Assembly (NCBI RefSeq): GCF_947495205.1
Contig: NZ_CANLXV010000012.1
Coordinates: forward strand, 1 to 64,000
Source: an uncultured Polaribacter sp.
Lineage (GTDB): Bacteria; Bacteroidota; Bacteroidia; Flavobacteriales; Flavobacteriaceae
Length of the DNA stretch: 64,000 nucleotides
Direction of reading: 5' to 3'
The position numbers were made by a program, and so were the translations under genes. Shown here piece by piece: positions 34,261 through 42,824 of this stretch. The notes beneath the pieces were generated by a model. The model searched no databases. It saw only the letters and a program-made list of their open reading frames with translations, and was not told the origin of the DNA. Position 1 is the first letter of the stretch, and the number at the start of each line of letters is the position of its first letter.

Positions 34261-37200
34261 ATGAAAAACATATTCCCCCTCATGTTTTTGCTTTGTTCTG
34301 GTTTTATGGTGGCTCAATTCCCATGTTCTACAGGATTTAATGCAAATGGTGCAGCTGAATTTATTACAGTACCTAATACAGATGCAATTAACTTACAAAA
34401 TGTAACAGATAGAACCATTGAGTTTTGGTTTAAAGCTCCAGATATTACAACAAGACAAGTTATTTACGAAGAAGGCGGAGGAACTCGTGCTTTCGTCTTT
34501 TTTATAGAAGGAGGTAGAATTTACTTAGGTGCATATAGGAATGAAACAACCAATGCAGCAGATAGAAGGTTTTTTAGATCTTTAGCAAACATCATAGAAG
34601 TTGATAGATGGTATCATGTAGCACTAACTTTAGATAATGCCACAACTTTAAAATGGTTTTTAAATGGAGTAGAACAAGATTCTCAAGCAGGTTTTATCGT
34701 TGATAGTCATTCAGGTTCAATTTCTTATGGTAGAAATGGAGATGGTTTAAGATATCCATCAGATTTAGTAAATAATTGGACACCCAATGGTGGTGAATCT
34801 TCGGAAACTTACAATTCTACGTTTACAAACTCTTCAAATACTACTTATCCTTTTACAGGAAACATAAATTTATTTAGAATTTGGAATGTTGCCAGAACAG
34901 AAACAGAGATAGATACGAATAAAGCTGTACTTTTAACAAACGAAACAGATTTAGTGGCTTACGCAGATTTAGATCGTATTTATTACGTACCAAATGGCGC
35001 AACAAACATTTCTGAAACAGCATTTGTTTCTGTAGATACACAATTTACAACAATACCTGTTACAACTGCAATTAACGATCAAGATACAAGAGATAGAACT
35101 ATAGAGTTAAGGTTTAGAGCAACAGATTTAACTACTAGGCAAGTACTTTATGAAGAAGGAGGAAATACAAACGCATTCAAAATTTTTTTAGACGGAGGAA
35201 GAGTCTATTTTAGTGTTTATAGGCGTAATGCAAACAATGCAGCAAGAAGGCGTTATTTTAGGTCGGCGGCAGGTATACTTTCCGTGGGAGAATGGTATCA
35301 TATTGCTTTAACTTTAGATAATGCCACCACTTTAAAATGGTTTTTAGATGGTGTAGAACAAGACTCTCAAGCGGGTTTTGTCGTAGATAGGCATACTGGA
35401 GATATTAATATTGGTAGATCTGGAGGAGGAATGCGTTATCCCGCTAGTTTAGCAGATACAGACTGGGATGATAGTTCAATTATGGCATCAGATTCAGAAA
35501 CTTATGATGGAATAACAACAGATAATGATACTAATCCTTATAATTATTCGGGAGATATTGATTTATTTAGAATTTGGAATGTTGTTAGAACACCTTTAGA
35601 AATAGATACCAACAAAAATACTTTTTTAGATTCAGGAACACAGCTAGTAGCTTACCAAAGTGGTACACAAATCAATTACCAGCCAACTGGTGGTACTTCA
35701 CCATCTGAATCAGAGCAAGCTGTTGGTTTAATTACTTGGGATGGTAGTGATAGTAATGATTATACAACACCAGGAAATTGGATTTCAGATACCGCTCCAG
35801 ACATTACAAGAGCTCAAAGGGTAATTATTACAAATGATGGCACAAACCCTGTTATAGCTGTAAATACAAATGTTGGTTTTTTAACTATTAGTACTGGTGT
35901 AAATTTGGTGGTACAAAGTGGTGCAACCTTAAACGTGTATTATGAATTGGCAAATAATGGCACTATAACTGTAGAAAATGGTGCTTCATTAATCTATCAT
36001 AATTGTGAAAACCCTATTTCAGGAACAGGAACTTTTAATATTATTAGAAATACCAGAACTTATGCTAGTAATGATTTTTATTCTTATTGGAGTGCTCCAG
36101 TAGCGCAAGCAGATGCAGCTATAAGTACAATTTTTCCAGATGCAGAATTAATTTATGCTTATGATGCTAGCACTAGCAATGCAAATTGGGTTCTAGCAGG
36201 CGCTATAAATATGGAGGAAGGTACTGGTTATGCGATACAAAATGAAGGATTAGGAGGGCAAACAAGAAATTTTATTGGAGATTTAAATAATGGAGCTTTT
36301 AATAAAACCTTATTTTTTAATACCAACGAAGATCAAGGAGAAGTAGGAAATACCTGGTCTACAGCAGGCGATAATTTAGTAGGTAATCCATATGCAGCAG
36401 CATTAGATTGGGATTTAGTTATTGGAGATACAGATAACGAAAATATTGAAGGAACCATGTATTTATGGAACCAGCAAACTGCAGAAGTAGGCGATAACAA
36501 TGTTTCTGATTATTTACAATACAATCCAACAGGTGGTGCATCAAATACAGCAACAGGAGAAATAGGAACAGCTCAAGGTTTTTTTGTAAGAGCTGATGCA
36601 AGCGTAGGTGCTGGGAATACCACTACTTTTAAATTAAAAGCTACGCACCAAGTGGCAGGTAACAATACTTCTGCTACGTTTTATAAAACGAATAACTTAA
36701 AGAGAAAAGTTACTAATAAACAAAAAGGAAGGTCTTGGTTTCGATTGAAAAGAGGTAATTTATACAATTCTATTTTAATTGGTTTTGTTAAAGGAGCAAC
36801 AGAAAATTACGATAGAATTTATGACGGTCCTTTTGATATTGATCAAAAATCTTTAGGTTTTTACTCTTTAGTAGAAGAAACTAAAAAAGCAACCATACAA
36901 GGATTACCAATATTAACAGAAAATGAAAAAGTAATTCATTTAGGTTTTGAAGTTGATCAAACAGGAGAGTATTCTATTGAGTTGTCAGAAGAATATATAA
37001 ATGAGGATTATTTTATTTATTTAGAAGATACAAAGAACAATACATTTATAGATTTACGCACTCAAAAAAACTACCTATTTAATATAAATACAACGGGAGA
37101 AAACAATACAAGATTTAGAATTATATACACTAAAAACAAAAAAGAAGTATTGTCTGTAGCTACAGATTTTACCTTAGCGCATCATTTATCAGTTTACGCA

Positions 37201-37407
37201 AATTCAAAAAAAGAATTAATTATCAATTATTCTAATCCAGAAGCAATAGAAAAAATAAGTTTGTATTCTATTTTAGGTACAGAAGTAGCGGTATTTCAAC
37301 CTAATCAAACAAAAAATGTTGCTAATTTAGAAACTGGCGTTTATCTGGTTAAAACGTATTTAAAAGACAATAAAGCAATCACAAAAAAAATAGTGATTGC
37401 ACATTAG
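34261..37407 (+). CDS. double-LamG protein with T9SS type A sorting domain
   Basis: A 1048-residue secreted protein with a signal peptide (ending GFMVAQF), two LamG domains (~25-235, AEFITVPNTDAINLQNVTDR to LFRIWNVARTETEID; ~255-470, ending LFRIWNVVRTPLEID), a beta-helix-like linker (VVQSGATLNVYYELANNGTI), the same module as the upstream paralogue (NDFYSYWSAPV, DNLVGNPYAAALDW, GTAQGFFVRAD) and a T9SS type A tail (KISLYSILGTEVAVF, LETGVYLVKTY). The two LamG copies share whole phrases such as TLDNATTLKWFL and GVEQDSQAGF, indicating recent internal duplication. The stop codon lies inside the downstream terminator stem. Confidence 0.87.
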   Translation: MKNIFPLMFLLCSGFMVAQFPCSTGFNANGAAEFITVPNTDAINLQNVTDRTIEFWFKAPDITTRQVIYEEGGGTRAFVFFIEGGRIYLGAYRNETTNAADRRFFRSLANIIEVDRWYHVALTLDNATTLKWFLNGVEQDSQAGFIVDSHSGSISYGRNGDGLRYPSDLVNNWTPNGGESSETYNSTFTNSSNTTYPFTGNINLFRIWNVARTETEIDTNKAVLLTNETDLVAYADLDRIYYVPNGATNISETAFVSVDTQFTTIPVTTAINDQDTRDRTIELRFRATDLTTRQVLYEEGGNTNAFKIFLDGGRVYFSVYRRNANNAARRRYFRSAAGILSVGEWYHIALTLDNATTLKWFLDGVEQDSQAGFVVDRHTGDINIGRSGGGMRYPASLADTDWDDSSIMASDSETYDGITTDNDTNPYNYSGDIDLFRIWNVVRTPLEIDTNKNTFLDSGTQLVAYQSGTQINYQPTGGTSPSESEQAVGLITWDGSDSNDYTTPGNWISDTAPDITRAQRVIITNDGTNPVIAVNTNVGFLTISTGVNLVVQSGATLNVYYELANNGTITVENGASLIYHNCENPISGTGTFNIIRNTRTYASNDFYSYWSAPVAQADAAISTIFPDAELIYAYDASTSNANWVLAGAINMEEGTGYAIQNEGLGGQTRNFIGDLNNGAFNKTLFFNTNEDQGEVGNTWSTAGDNLVGNPYAAALDWDLVIGDTDNENIEGTMYLWNQQTAEVGDNNVSDYLQYNPTGGASNTATGEIGTAQGFFVRADASVGAGNTTTFKLKATHQVAGNNTSATFYKTNNLKRKVTNKQKGRSWFRLKRGNLYNSILIGFVKGATENYDRIYDGPFDIDQKSLGFYSLVEETKKATIQGLPILTENEKVIHLGFEVDQTGEYSIELSEEYINEDYFIYLEDTKNNTFIDLRTQKNYLFNINTTGENNTRFRIIYTKNKKEVLSVATDFTLAHHLSVYANSKKELIINYSNPEAIEKISLYSILGTEVAVFQPNQTKNVANLETGVYLVKTYLKDNKAITKKIVIAH

Positions 37408-37421
37408 CAATCACTATTTTT
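37386..37421 (+). terminator. Rho-independent terminator overlapping the LamG gene stop
   Basis: A perfect 15-bp stem (37386-37400 with 37407-37421) around a 6-nt loop, ending in TTTTT. The last codons and the TAG stop (37405-37407) fall inside it. It may also serve the convergent purE transcript. Confidence 0.85.
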
Positions 37422-37429
37422 AATTAGTT

Positions 37430-37909
37430 TTATTTCTTAACGCGTTCCGCAGCTTTTTCTACTTTAATTTTTAACCCTTCTTTATAGGCTATAATTTTAT
37501 CTAAAACACATTTGTCTGAAGCGCCAATAATTTGTGCCGCTAAAATACCAGCATTTTTAGCACCATCTAAAGCAACAGTTGCTACAGGCACGCCACCTGG
37601 CATTTGTAAAATAGATAAAATAGAATCCCAACCATCTATAGAATTTCTGCTTTTTACAGGAACACCAATTACAGGTAAAGGGCTCATGCTTGCTACCATT
37701 CCAGGTAAATGAGCTGCCCCACCAGCACCTGCAATAATTACTTTTATACCACGTAAATGCGCGTTTTTAGAATAAGCTACCAATTTTTCTGGAGTTCTAT
37801 GAGCAGATACAATATCTACTTCAATTACGATATCCATACTTTCTAAAACATCTATTGCTTCTTGCATTACTGGAAGATCAGAATCGCTTCCCATTATTAT
37901 TCCTACCAT
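37430..37909 (-). CDS. purE: 5-(carboxyamino)imidazole ribonucleotide mutase
   Basis: PurE class I mutase converting N5-CAIR to CAIR in purine synthesis. Motifs MGSDSDLPVMQEA, SAHRTPEKLVAYSKNA, GAGGAAHLPGMVASM, PVIGVPVKS and MPGGVPVATVALDGAKNAG are complete. I start at the ATG at 37909 (MVGIIMGSDSDL, 159 residues). The longer frame to 37939 runs into the toxin gene and adds non-family residues. It lies 2 bp after the Doc-like toxin stop, so purE appears to depend on the same transcript as the toxin and purK. Confidence 0.95.
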   Translation of the reverse strand: MVGIIMGSDSDLPVMQEAIDVLESMDIVIEVDIVSAHRTPEKLVAYSKNAHLRGIKVIIAGAGGAAHLPGMVASMSPLPVIGVPVKSRNSIDGWDSILSILQMPGGVPVATVALDGAKNAGILAAQIIGASDKCVLDKIIAYKEGLKIKVEKAAERVKK

Positions 37910-37911
37910 AA

Positions 37912-38286
37912 TTATTTTTTGAGATGGTTTATTAACCAAGCTTTAATTTCATCAAAAGTCATTTTGCCTTCAGAGGCTTTAATCACAAATTTATAAGTTT
38001 CTTCTTTTTGAGCATCAATAAATAAACCATCCTCTATAAGTAGCATTTTCATGAATGCATATGCCATTCTTTTATTAACATCTATAAATGTATGATTTAT
38101 GATAAGGCTTTGAAAAAGTGCTGTAGATTTATCTATTGTTGAGGGATATAAATCATTGCCATCAAAAGTTTGAAAAGTTCTGTTTAATGCTGATAAAAGT
38201 AGAGTTTCATCTCTTAAGCCATATGAACCTCCAGATTTTTCAGAAATAATTTTATTTAATTCAATAGCAAGTTTTTTTGATATCAT
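37912..38286 (-). CDS. Doc/Fic-family toxin
   Basis: A 124-residue Doc-type Fic protein. The motif is NHTFIDVNKRMAYAFM (~64-79): the Fic His, Asp, Asn-Lys-Arg pattern of Doc kinases (HxFxDxNKR). Upstream are the family's LNKIISEKSGGSYGLRDETLL and DKSTALFQSLI segments. Doc toxins phosphorylate elongation factor Tu; other Fic proteins AMPylate, so the exact reaction is inference. Its start overlaps the antitoxin stop (ATGA). The pair lies between purK and purE, an unusual place. A Val replaces the Gly/Ala usually before Asn in the motif. Confidence 0.88.
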   Translation of the reverse strand: MISKKLAIELNKIISEKSGGSYGLRDETLLLSALNRTFQTFDGNDLYPSTIDKSTALFQSLIINHTFIDVNKRMAYAFMKMLLIEDGLFIDAQKEETYKFVIKASEGKMTFDEIKAWLINHLKK

Positions 38287-38462
38287 TTTGCTAATTCTTC
38301 AAACAACCATTTTTCTTCATCTAAAAGATTTTTAACGATGGAAATTCGGTTTTTATCTTTTACAGAAAGTTGCTTTAAATAATTGAAAACTTCTTCTAAA
38401 TTTTCATTAGAAAGTTTATCAATAATTTTTTTTATATTTTTCTTTTTTTCAATAACTGTCAT
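38283..38462 (-). CDS. antitoxin of the Doc-like toxin
   Basis: A 59-residue acidic/basic helical protein beginning MTVIEKKKNIKKIIDKLSNE and ending LLDEEKWLFEELAK, with a 4-bp ATGA overlap to the Doc-like toxin. Size, position, coupling and the C-terminal acidic helix (as used by Phd-type antitoxins to cover Fic sites) identify it by context. No classical Fic-inhibitory motif ([ST]xxxE[GN]) is certain, and sequence similarity to Phd is weak. Confidence 0.7.
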   Translation of the reverse strand: MTVIEKKKNIKKIIDKLSNENLEEVFNYLKQLSVKDKNRISIVKNLLDEEKWLFEELAK

Positions 38463-38485
38463 AATAAATCAAAAATACAAAAAAC

Positions 38486-39643
38486 TTATTTACTTATCAC
38501 TTTAATAGTCTCTTTAACTTCTTGAGCAATTGCTCTAGCTTTATCAATATCTTTATTTACTATAGTTACATGCCCCATTTTTCTAAAAGGACGAGTTTCT
38601 TTTTTACCATAAATGTGTGGTGTAACCCCATCAATTTTTAAAATTTCTTCTATATTTTTATAAACTACATCACCAGAAAAACCTGCTGCACCTACTAAAT
38701 TTACCATAATACCAGCAACTTTACTTGCTGTATTTCCTAAAGGAAGGTTTAAAATAGCACGTAAATGTTGTTCAAATTGGCTAGTATAACTAGCTTCTAT
38801 AGAATAATGCCCAGAATTATGAGGTCTTGGAGCAACTTCATTTACTAAAATTTCATCGTTTGCTGTTTGAAACATTTCCACAGCCAGTAAACCTACAAAA
38901 TCTAATTTTTCAACTACTTTTAAAGCAGTTGCTCTTGCTTTTTTGGCAACGTCAGCATCAATTCTTGCAGGACAAATTACATACTCAACCTGGTTTGCTT
39001 CTGGATGAAACTCCATTTCTACAACAGGATAAGTTTCGGTTGCTCCACTAGCATTTTTAGCAACAATTACCGCCAATTCGTTTTTAAACGGAATCAATTT
39101 TTCTGTGATGCACTCTACGTTTGGTAAACTATTTAAATCTGCTAAAGTTCTAACAATTTTTACACCATTACCATCATAACCAAAACGCGCAGCTTTCCAC
39201 ACAAAAGGAAATGTAATTATGTCATTATTAAAAGAATGAATGAGCTCCTCTACATAAGCATAATGAGAAAAAGGGGCAGTAGGTATTTGGTTATCTGTGT
39301 AAAAGTTTTTTTGCCTTGCTTTACTTTGTATAATTCGTAAATCCTTTGGTTTTGGGTAAATTGGTAAACCTTCTTTTTCTAGTTTATCTAACGCGTCTAG
39401 ATTTACGTTTTCTATTTCTATAGTTAGCAAATCTACTGTTTTACCAAAATTGTAAACAGCATCAAAATCTAATAAATCGCCAACTACAAATCTGTTGCAT
39501 ATTTCTGCACAAGGTGCATTTTTATTTCCGTCTAAAATAGACGTATGTATGTCTAGTTTTTGAGTTTCTGTAAGTAGCATTCTACCTAATTGGCCACCAC
39601 CAAGAACGCCCAATTTAAAATCTGAAGAAAAGTAATTTATCAC
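38486..39643 (-). CDS. purK: 5-(carboxyamino)imidazole ribonucleotide synthase
   Basis: A 385-residue ATP-grasp enzyme making N5-CAIR from AIR, ATP and bicarbonate, the step before PurE. Motifs: LGVLGGGQLGRMLL (N-terminal), FVWKAARFGYDGNGVKIV, LIPFKNELAVIVAKN, LAVEMFQTANDEILVNEVAP and RPHNSGHYSIEASYTSQFEQ. Complete. It is the first gene of purK-antitoxin-toxin-purE; the antitoxin starts 23 bp after its stop. Confidence 0.96.
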   Translation of the reverse strand: MINYFSSDFKLGVLGGGQLGRMLLTETQKLDIHTSILDGNKNAPCAEICNRFVVGDLLDFDAVYNFGKTVDLLTIEIENVNLDALDKLEKEGLPIYPKPKDLRIIQSKARQKNFYTDNQIPTAPFSHYAYVEELIHSFNNDIITFPFVWKAARFGYDGNGVKIVRTLADLNSLPNVECITEKLIPFKNELAVIVAKNASGATETYPVVEMEFHPEANQVEYVICPARIDADVAKKARATALKVVEKLDFVGLLAVEMFQTANDEILVNEVAPRPHNSGHYSIEASYTSQFEQHLRAILNLPLGNTASKVAGIMVNLVGAAGFSGDVVYKNIEEILKIDGVTPHIYGKKETRPFRKMGHVTIVNKDIDKARAIAQEVKETIKVISK

Positions 39644-39693
39644 GAGTAAAATTGTTGTATTTCAGCAAAAATACACAACTCTACCCACTTTCA

Positions 39694-40116
39694 CTAAAAA
39701 TTAGTTATTCTAATTACAGAGCCGCTTTGCAAAACTCTGTATTCTCTTGCAGGGCACTCAAATCCATCGGTTTGTGGTGCGCCACCAAAGTGAACACTAT
39801 ATTCACTAGCATCACAACTACATTTTAAAACCAAGCCTTTTTCAAAAGTCATTGGAGCATCACAATCATTTTGTGGGCAAATTTTATCATAAGCAACAAA
39901 ATCTCTACCATTTAAATTAAACAGCAATACACCTTTTATACCACCATTTAAATCTGCAAAACCACCAGGTACCTGTGCATTTATTAACTGCGGGTTATTT
40001 AAATCTGTTGTTAAGTTTAAGGGCAAATCTACCCGAATACAATTTGGGGGTAATTCTGTTTCAGAACAACTTAAAATACTAAGAAAGCAACAGAAATAGA
40101 TTATTTTTTTTATCAT
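39694..40116 (-). CDS. Rieske-like lipoprotein lacking the cluster histidines
   Basis: A 140-residue lipoprotein (lipobox SILSCSETE). The body resembles a Rieske [2Fe-2S] fold: FVAYDKICPQNDCDAPMTFE, VLKCSCDASEYSVHFGG and FECPAREYRV. In true Rieske proteins the pattern is C-x-H...C-x-x-H. Here the first site reads CPQNDC and the second CSCDASEY, so both histidines are missing although several cysteines remain. It may hold a different cluster or only disulfides. It is transcribed divergently from greA. Role unknown. Confidence 0.6.
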   Translation of the reverse strand: MIKKIIYFCCFLSILSCSETELPPNCIRVDLPLNLTTDLNNPQLINAQVPGGFADLNGGIKGVLLFNLNGRDFVAYDKICPQNDCDAPMTFEKGLVLKCSCDASEYSVHFGGAPQTDGFECPAREYRVLQSGSVIRITNF

Positions 40117-40166
40117 AGTTAAAAACAGTAATACTTTAAAAACGCCAACAAGTTACAAATATTTTG

Positions 40167-40174
40167 TACATTTG
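40167..40174 (+). promoter_or_regulatory. putative -7 promoter box for greA
   Basis: TACATTTG matches TAnnTTTG, 100 bp before the greA ATG, implying a leader of about 90 nt that contains a hairpin. Confidence 0.45.
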
Positions 40175-40180
40175 TTACAC

Positions 40181-40216
40181 AATCTCATTCCTTTAACAGG
40201 CAATGAGATTTTTAAT
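40181..40216 (+). promoter_or_regulatory. leader hairpin upstream of greA
   Basis: AATCTCATT (40181-40189) pairs with AATGAGATT (40202-40210) and is followed by a short T-run. It lies between the predicted -7 box and greA, where it could act as an attenuator; chance is possible. Confidence 0.35.
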
Positions 40217-40273
40217 TTAACGTACAAAAGTTATTTATTAGAAAAAGTAGTACAAATCTAAAAGAAAATAAAA

Positions 40274-40747
40274 ATGAGCGATATATCTTACTATTCACCA
40301 GAAGGCTTAAAAAAGTTAAAAGATGAGTTAGCGCAATTAGAGCAAGTAGAAAGACCTAGAGTTACCCAAGAAATTGCAGACGCTAGAGATAAAGGAGATT
40401 TGAGTGAAAATGCAGAATACCATGCCGCAAAAGAAGAACAATCTCACTTAGAAACCAAAATTGCCAAACTAAAAAATGTAGTAGCAAACGCACGTATTTT
40501 AGATGAAAGTCAATTAGATACCTCAAAAATATTAATCCATTCTAACGTAGTTATTAAAAATACTACTAATAATATGGAGTTTACATACAGGCTGGTTGCA
40601 GATTCAGAAACAGATGTTAGAAATGGTAAACTTTCTGTAAACTCGCCAATAGGCAAAGGTTTATTAGGTAAAAAAGTGGGCGACGTGGCAGAAATTCAAG
40701 TACCAAGTGGTGTTATGAAATTTGAGGTTATAGACATTTCGCGATAG
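40274..40747 (+). CDS. greA: transcription elongation factor GreA
   Basis: A 157-residue GreA that rescues backtracked RNA polymerase by stimulating transcript cleavage. The N-terminal coiled coil is clear (YYSPEGLKKLKDELAQLEQV, then ARDKGDLSENAEYHAAKEEQ, whose acidic tip residues D and E do the catalysis). The C-terminal domain ends SPIGKGLLGKKVGDVAEIQV then VMKFEVIDI. Complete and typical. Its leader holds a hairpin (separate entry). Confidence 0.97.
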   Translation: MSDISYYSPEGLKKLKDELAQLEQVERPRVTQEIADARDKGDLSENAEYHAAKEEQSHLETKIAKLKNVVANARILDESQLDTSKILIHSNVVIKNTTNNMEFTYRLVADSETDVRNGKLSVNSPIGKGLLGKKVGDVAEIQVPSGVMKFEVIDISR

Positions 40748-40759
40748 TTTTTTTAGAAG

Positions 40760-40853
40760 CTGTTTCCCGCTTTTCACTATATCTTTTTTCTAAGACCCTG
40801 AAAAAAATCAGGGTCTTAGAAAAAAGGATGCCGTTTCAATCGGGGCTAAATCT
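40760..40853. repeat. long hairpin in a probable dispersed repeat after greA
   Basis: A perfect 19-bp stem (40783-40801 with 40808-40826) closes a six-A loop. It is flanked by CTGTTTCCCGC on the left and GGATGCCGTTTCAATCGGGG on the right. I recall this flank wording around varying inserts in other Flavobacteriaceae (memory, not searched). It may also end greA transcription. Confidence 0.6.
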
Positions 40854-40983
40854 GTTTGCAAACATTTAGAGCAACCACAAATAATTTTATTTTTAAAATA
40901 GCTAAATTTGGTTTTAGCGCATTTAAGAAATAAGATTCTTTTAAGACAAAAAACCATCAACCAAAAACCATCAACCAAAAACA

Positions 40984-41373
40984 ATGAGCATTTTTACCAA
41001 AATAATTACCGGAGAAATACCAAGTTATAAAGTAGCAGAAAACGAAGATTTTATTGCTTTTTTAGACATTAATCCCAATGCAAAAGGCCATACTTTGGTA
41101 GTGCCAAAAAAGGAAGAAAATAAAATTTTTGATTTATCTACAACGGAATATACAAAATTAATGGCATTTTCTTACCAAGTAGCAAAAGCCTTAGAAAAAG
41201 CAGTACCTTGTTTAAGAGTTGGTATGAGTGTTATTGGTTTAGAAGTACCACACGTGCATGTGCATCTTGTGCCAACCAATAAAATGGCAGACATGCAGTT
41301 TACAGAAAAGGTACAATTATCTAAAGAAGAATTTTCTGCTTTAGCAGAAAAAATAGCTAAAAACTTTCAATAA
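40984..41373 (+). CDS. HIT family protein
   Basis: A 129-residue HIT (Hint-branch) nucleotide hydrolase or transferase. The start MSIFTKIITGEIPSYKVAEN, middle ALEKAVPCLRVGMSVIGLEV and catalytic triad HVHVHLVP (~98) are all present. Usual activity is hydrolysis of AMP-lysine or adenosine phosphoramidates; the natural substrate is unclear. It sits 2 bp before a small membrane protein gene. Confidence 0.93.
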   Translation: MSIFTKIITGEIPSYKVAENEDFIAFLDINPNAKGHTLVVPKKEENKIFDLSTTEYTKLMAFSYQVAKALEKAVPCLRVGMSVIGLEVPHVHVHLVPTNKMADMQFTEKVQLSKEEFSALAEKIAKNFQ

Positions 41374-41375
41374 AA

Positions 41376-41588
41376 ATGAAACCTTGGGTTAAATTTGGTT
41401 TAGGTTGGGGGCTTTACATGTTTGTGGCAATGGCTTTTATTTGGCCTTTGTTAGATAATAGTCTAGAAATTACTTTTAATAATGTAATTTTTAAATTTGT
41501 TTTTAATTTAATTTCGGGTTTAGTTTTAGGTTATTTGCAGCACAAATACAAAAAATACAAACATGTAATTCATCCAAATAAGAAATGA
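41376..41588 (+). CDS. small membrane protein, 70 residues
   Basis: Two predicted membrane helices (LGWGLYMFVAMAFIWPLL and VIFKFVFNLISGLVLGYL) and a basic tail (HKYKKYKHVIHPNKK) expected on the cytoplasmic side. No family recognised. Its start is 2 bp after the HIT gene stop, so co-translation is likely; it faces the histidine kinase gene tail-to-tail. Confidence 0.7.
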   Translation: MKPWVKFGLGWGLYMFVAMAFIWPLLDNSLEITFNNVIFKFVFNLISGLVLGYLQHKYKKYKHVIHPNKK

Positions 41589-41593
41589 AACCC

Positions 41594-42745
41594 TTAAATT
41601 TTATCAAGTAAAATTTCGAAGTTAGTTCCCTTGTCAATTTCAGATTTTTTCACGTAAATTTTACCTTTATGGTAGTCTTCTACAATTCTTTTAGATAAAG
41701 ACAAACCTAAGCCCCAACCACGCTTTTTAGTAGTAAAGCCAGGGTTAAAAATTTGTTTAAACAATTTTTTTGGCATTCCTTTACCAGTATCAGAAATACT
41801 AATTTTAACTTTTTTGCCAACATCATCAATATTTAATTTAAGTTTTCCTTTGCCCAACATGGCATCTATAGCATTTTTAATAAGATTTTCTATAACCCAA
41901 CCAAACAACTCTACATTTAGGTTTGCATTAATAATGTCTGTATTGCTTGTAAAAGAAAACGTAATTTGTTTAGAACTTCTAGACTCTAAATAATCAAATG
42001 CAGTTTTGGTAATGGCCACAATATTTTCTTTTTTTAATTCTGGTACAGAACCAATTTTAGAAAATCTGTTGGCAATTGTGTTTAGCCTTTCCACATCCTT
42101 TTCTATTTCTGCAATGTAGGTTTCGTCTACTCTTTCCATTTTTAAAATAGCTATCCAACCTAATAGAGAAGATAAAGGTGTGCCAATTTGGTGTGCAGTT
42201 TCTTTGGCCATTCCTGTCCATAATTTATTGGTTTCAGAAGCTTTGTTAGAGTTGTAAAACAAATAAATAACACTTAAAAAAAGAATTAAGATTAAAATTA
42301 ATGCTAAAGGATAATAAGTTAGTTTATTTAGTAAATTAGAATCTTTATAATAGATAAACTGTTTGTTTTTTCCTTGGTAGCTCATTTCAATCGGTTTATT
42401 TTCCGATTTCATTATGGCTAACTGTTCTTTAACATAAGCTGCGTCTAAAGATTTAATAGAATCTAAATTCTGTACTTCAATAATGGTATTGTTTTCATCT
42501 ACCAAAATCATTGGAATGTTATTGCTAAATTCTAGTATTTTAAGTGGTAAATCTACACTTGCATTTAAATTGGTATTGGTAGCCAATTCTTTTTGTGCTT
42601 CTGCAAAAACCTCTATTTTTAAGCGTTCTTCAACCTTAAATTTTTGAAAGAAAACATAAGTGTTCCATAAAATTAAAGAGACAATTGTAAGCGATGCAAA
42701 AATTGCAATTCTTTTAAATAAAATGGTGTTTGTTAAAAATTTCAT
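41594..42745 (-). CDS. membrane-bound sensor histidine kinase (orphan)
   Basis: A 383-residue kinase. Two membrane helices (~12-30 and ~140-160, LALILILILFLSVIYLFY) bracket a ~110-residue periplasmic sensor (ILEFSNNIPMILVDENNTII). The H-box AKETAHQIGTPLSSLLGWIA has the phosphorylated His at ~184. The ATPase domain has the N-box NLIKNAIDAML, G1 ISDTGKGMPKK, the F-box FNPGFTTKK and G2 RGWGLGLSLSKRIVEDY. No HAMP domain and no response regulator nearby, so partner and signal are unknown. Confidence 0.92.
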   Translation of the reverse strand: MKFLTNTILFKRIAIFASLTIVSLILWNTYVFFQKFKVEERLKIEVFAEAQKELATNTNLNASVDLPLKILEFSNNIPMILVDENNTIIEVQNLDSIKSLDAAYVKEQLAIMKSENKPIEMSYQGKNKQFIYYKDSNLLNKLTYYPLALILILILFLSVIYLFYNSNKASETNKLWTGMAKETAHQIGTPLSSLLGWIAILKMERVDETYIAEIEKDVERLNTIANRFSKIGSVPELKKENIVAITKTAFDYLESRSSKQITFSFTSNTDIINANLNVELFGWVIENLIKNAIDAMLGKGKLKLNIDDVGKKVKISISDTGKGMPKKLFKQIFNPGFTTKKRGWGLGLSLSKRIVEDYHKGKIYVKKSEIDKGTNFEILLDKI

Positions 42746-42784
42746 TAAAACAAATATAAAGGTTTAGATTATATAACTCATTTG

Positions 42785-42792
42785 TAATTTTG
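42785..42792 (+). promoter_or_regulatory. putative -7 promoter box for the flavin reductase gene
   Basis: TAATTTTG matches TAnnTTTG, 40 bp before the ATG at 42825, in the gap between this gene and the divergent kinase. Confidence 0.4.
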
Positions 42793-42824
42793 ATAGTATA
42801 TTTAGAGATAAAATTTTAAAAGAG

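Noticed and set aside
37910..37939. Ten extra residues at the start of PurE
   Set aside because: They overlap the toxin gene and do not match the family; MVGIIMGSDSDL is the usual beginning.
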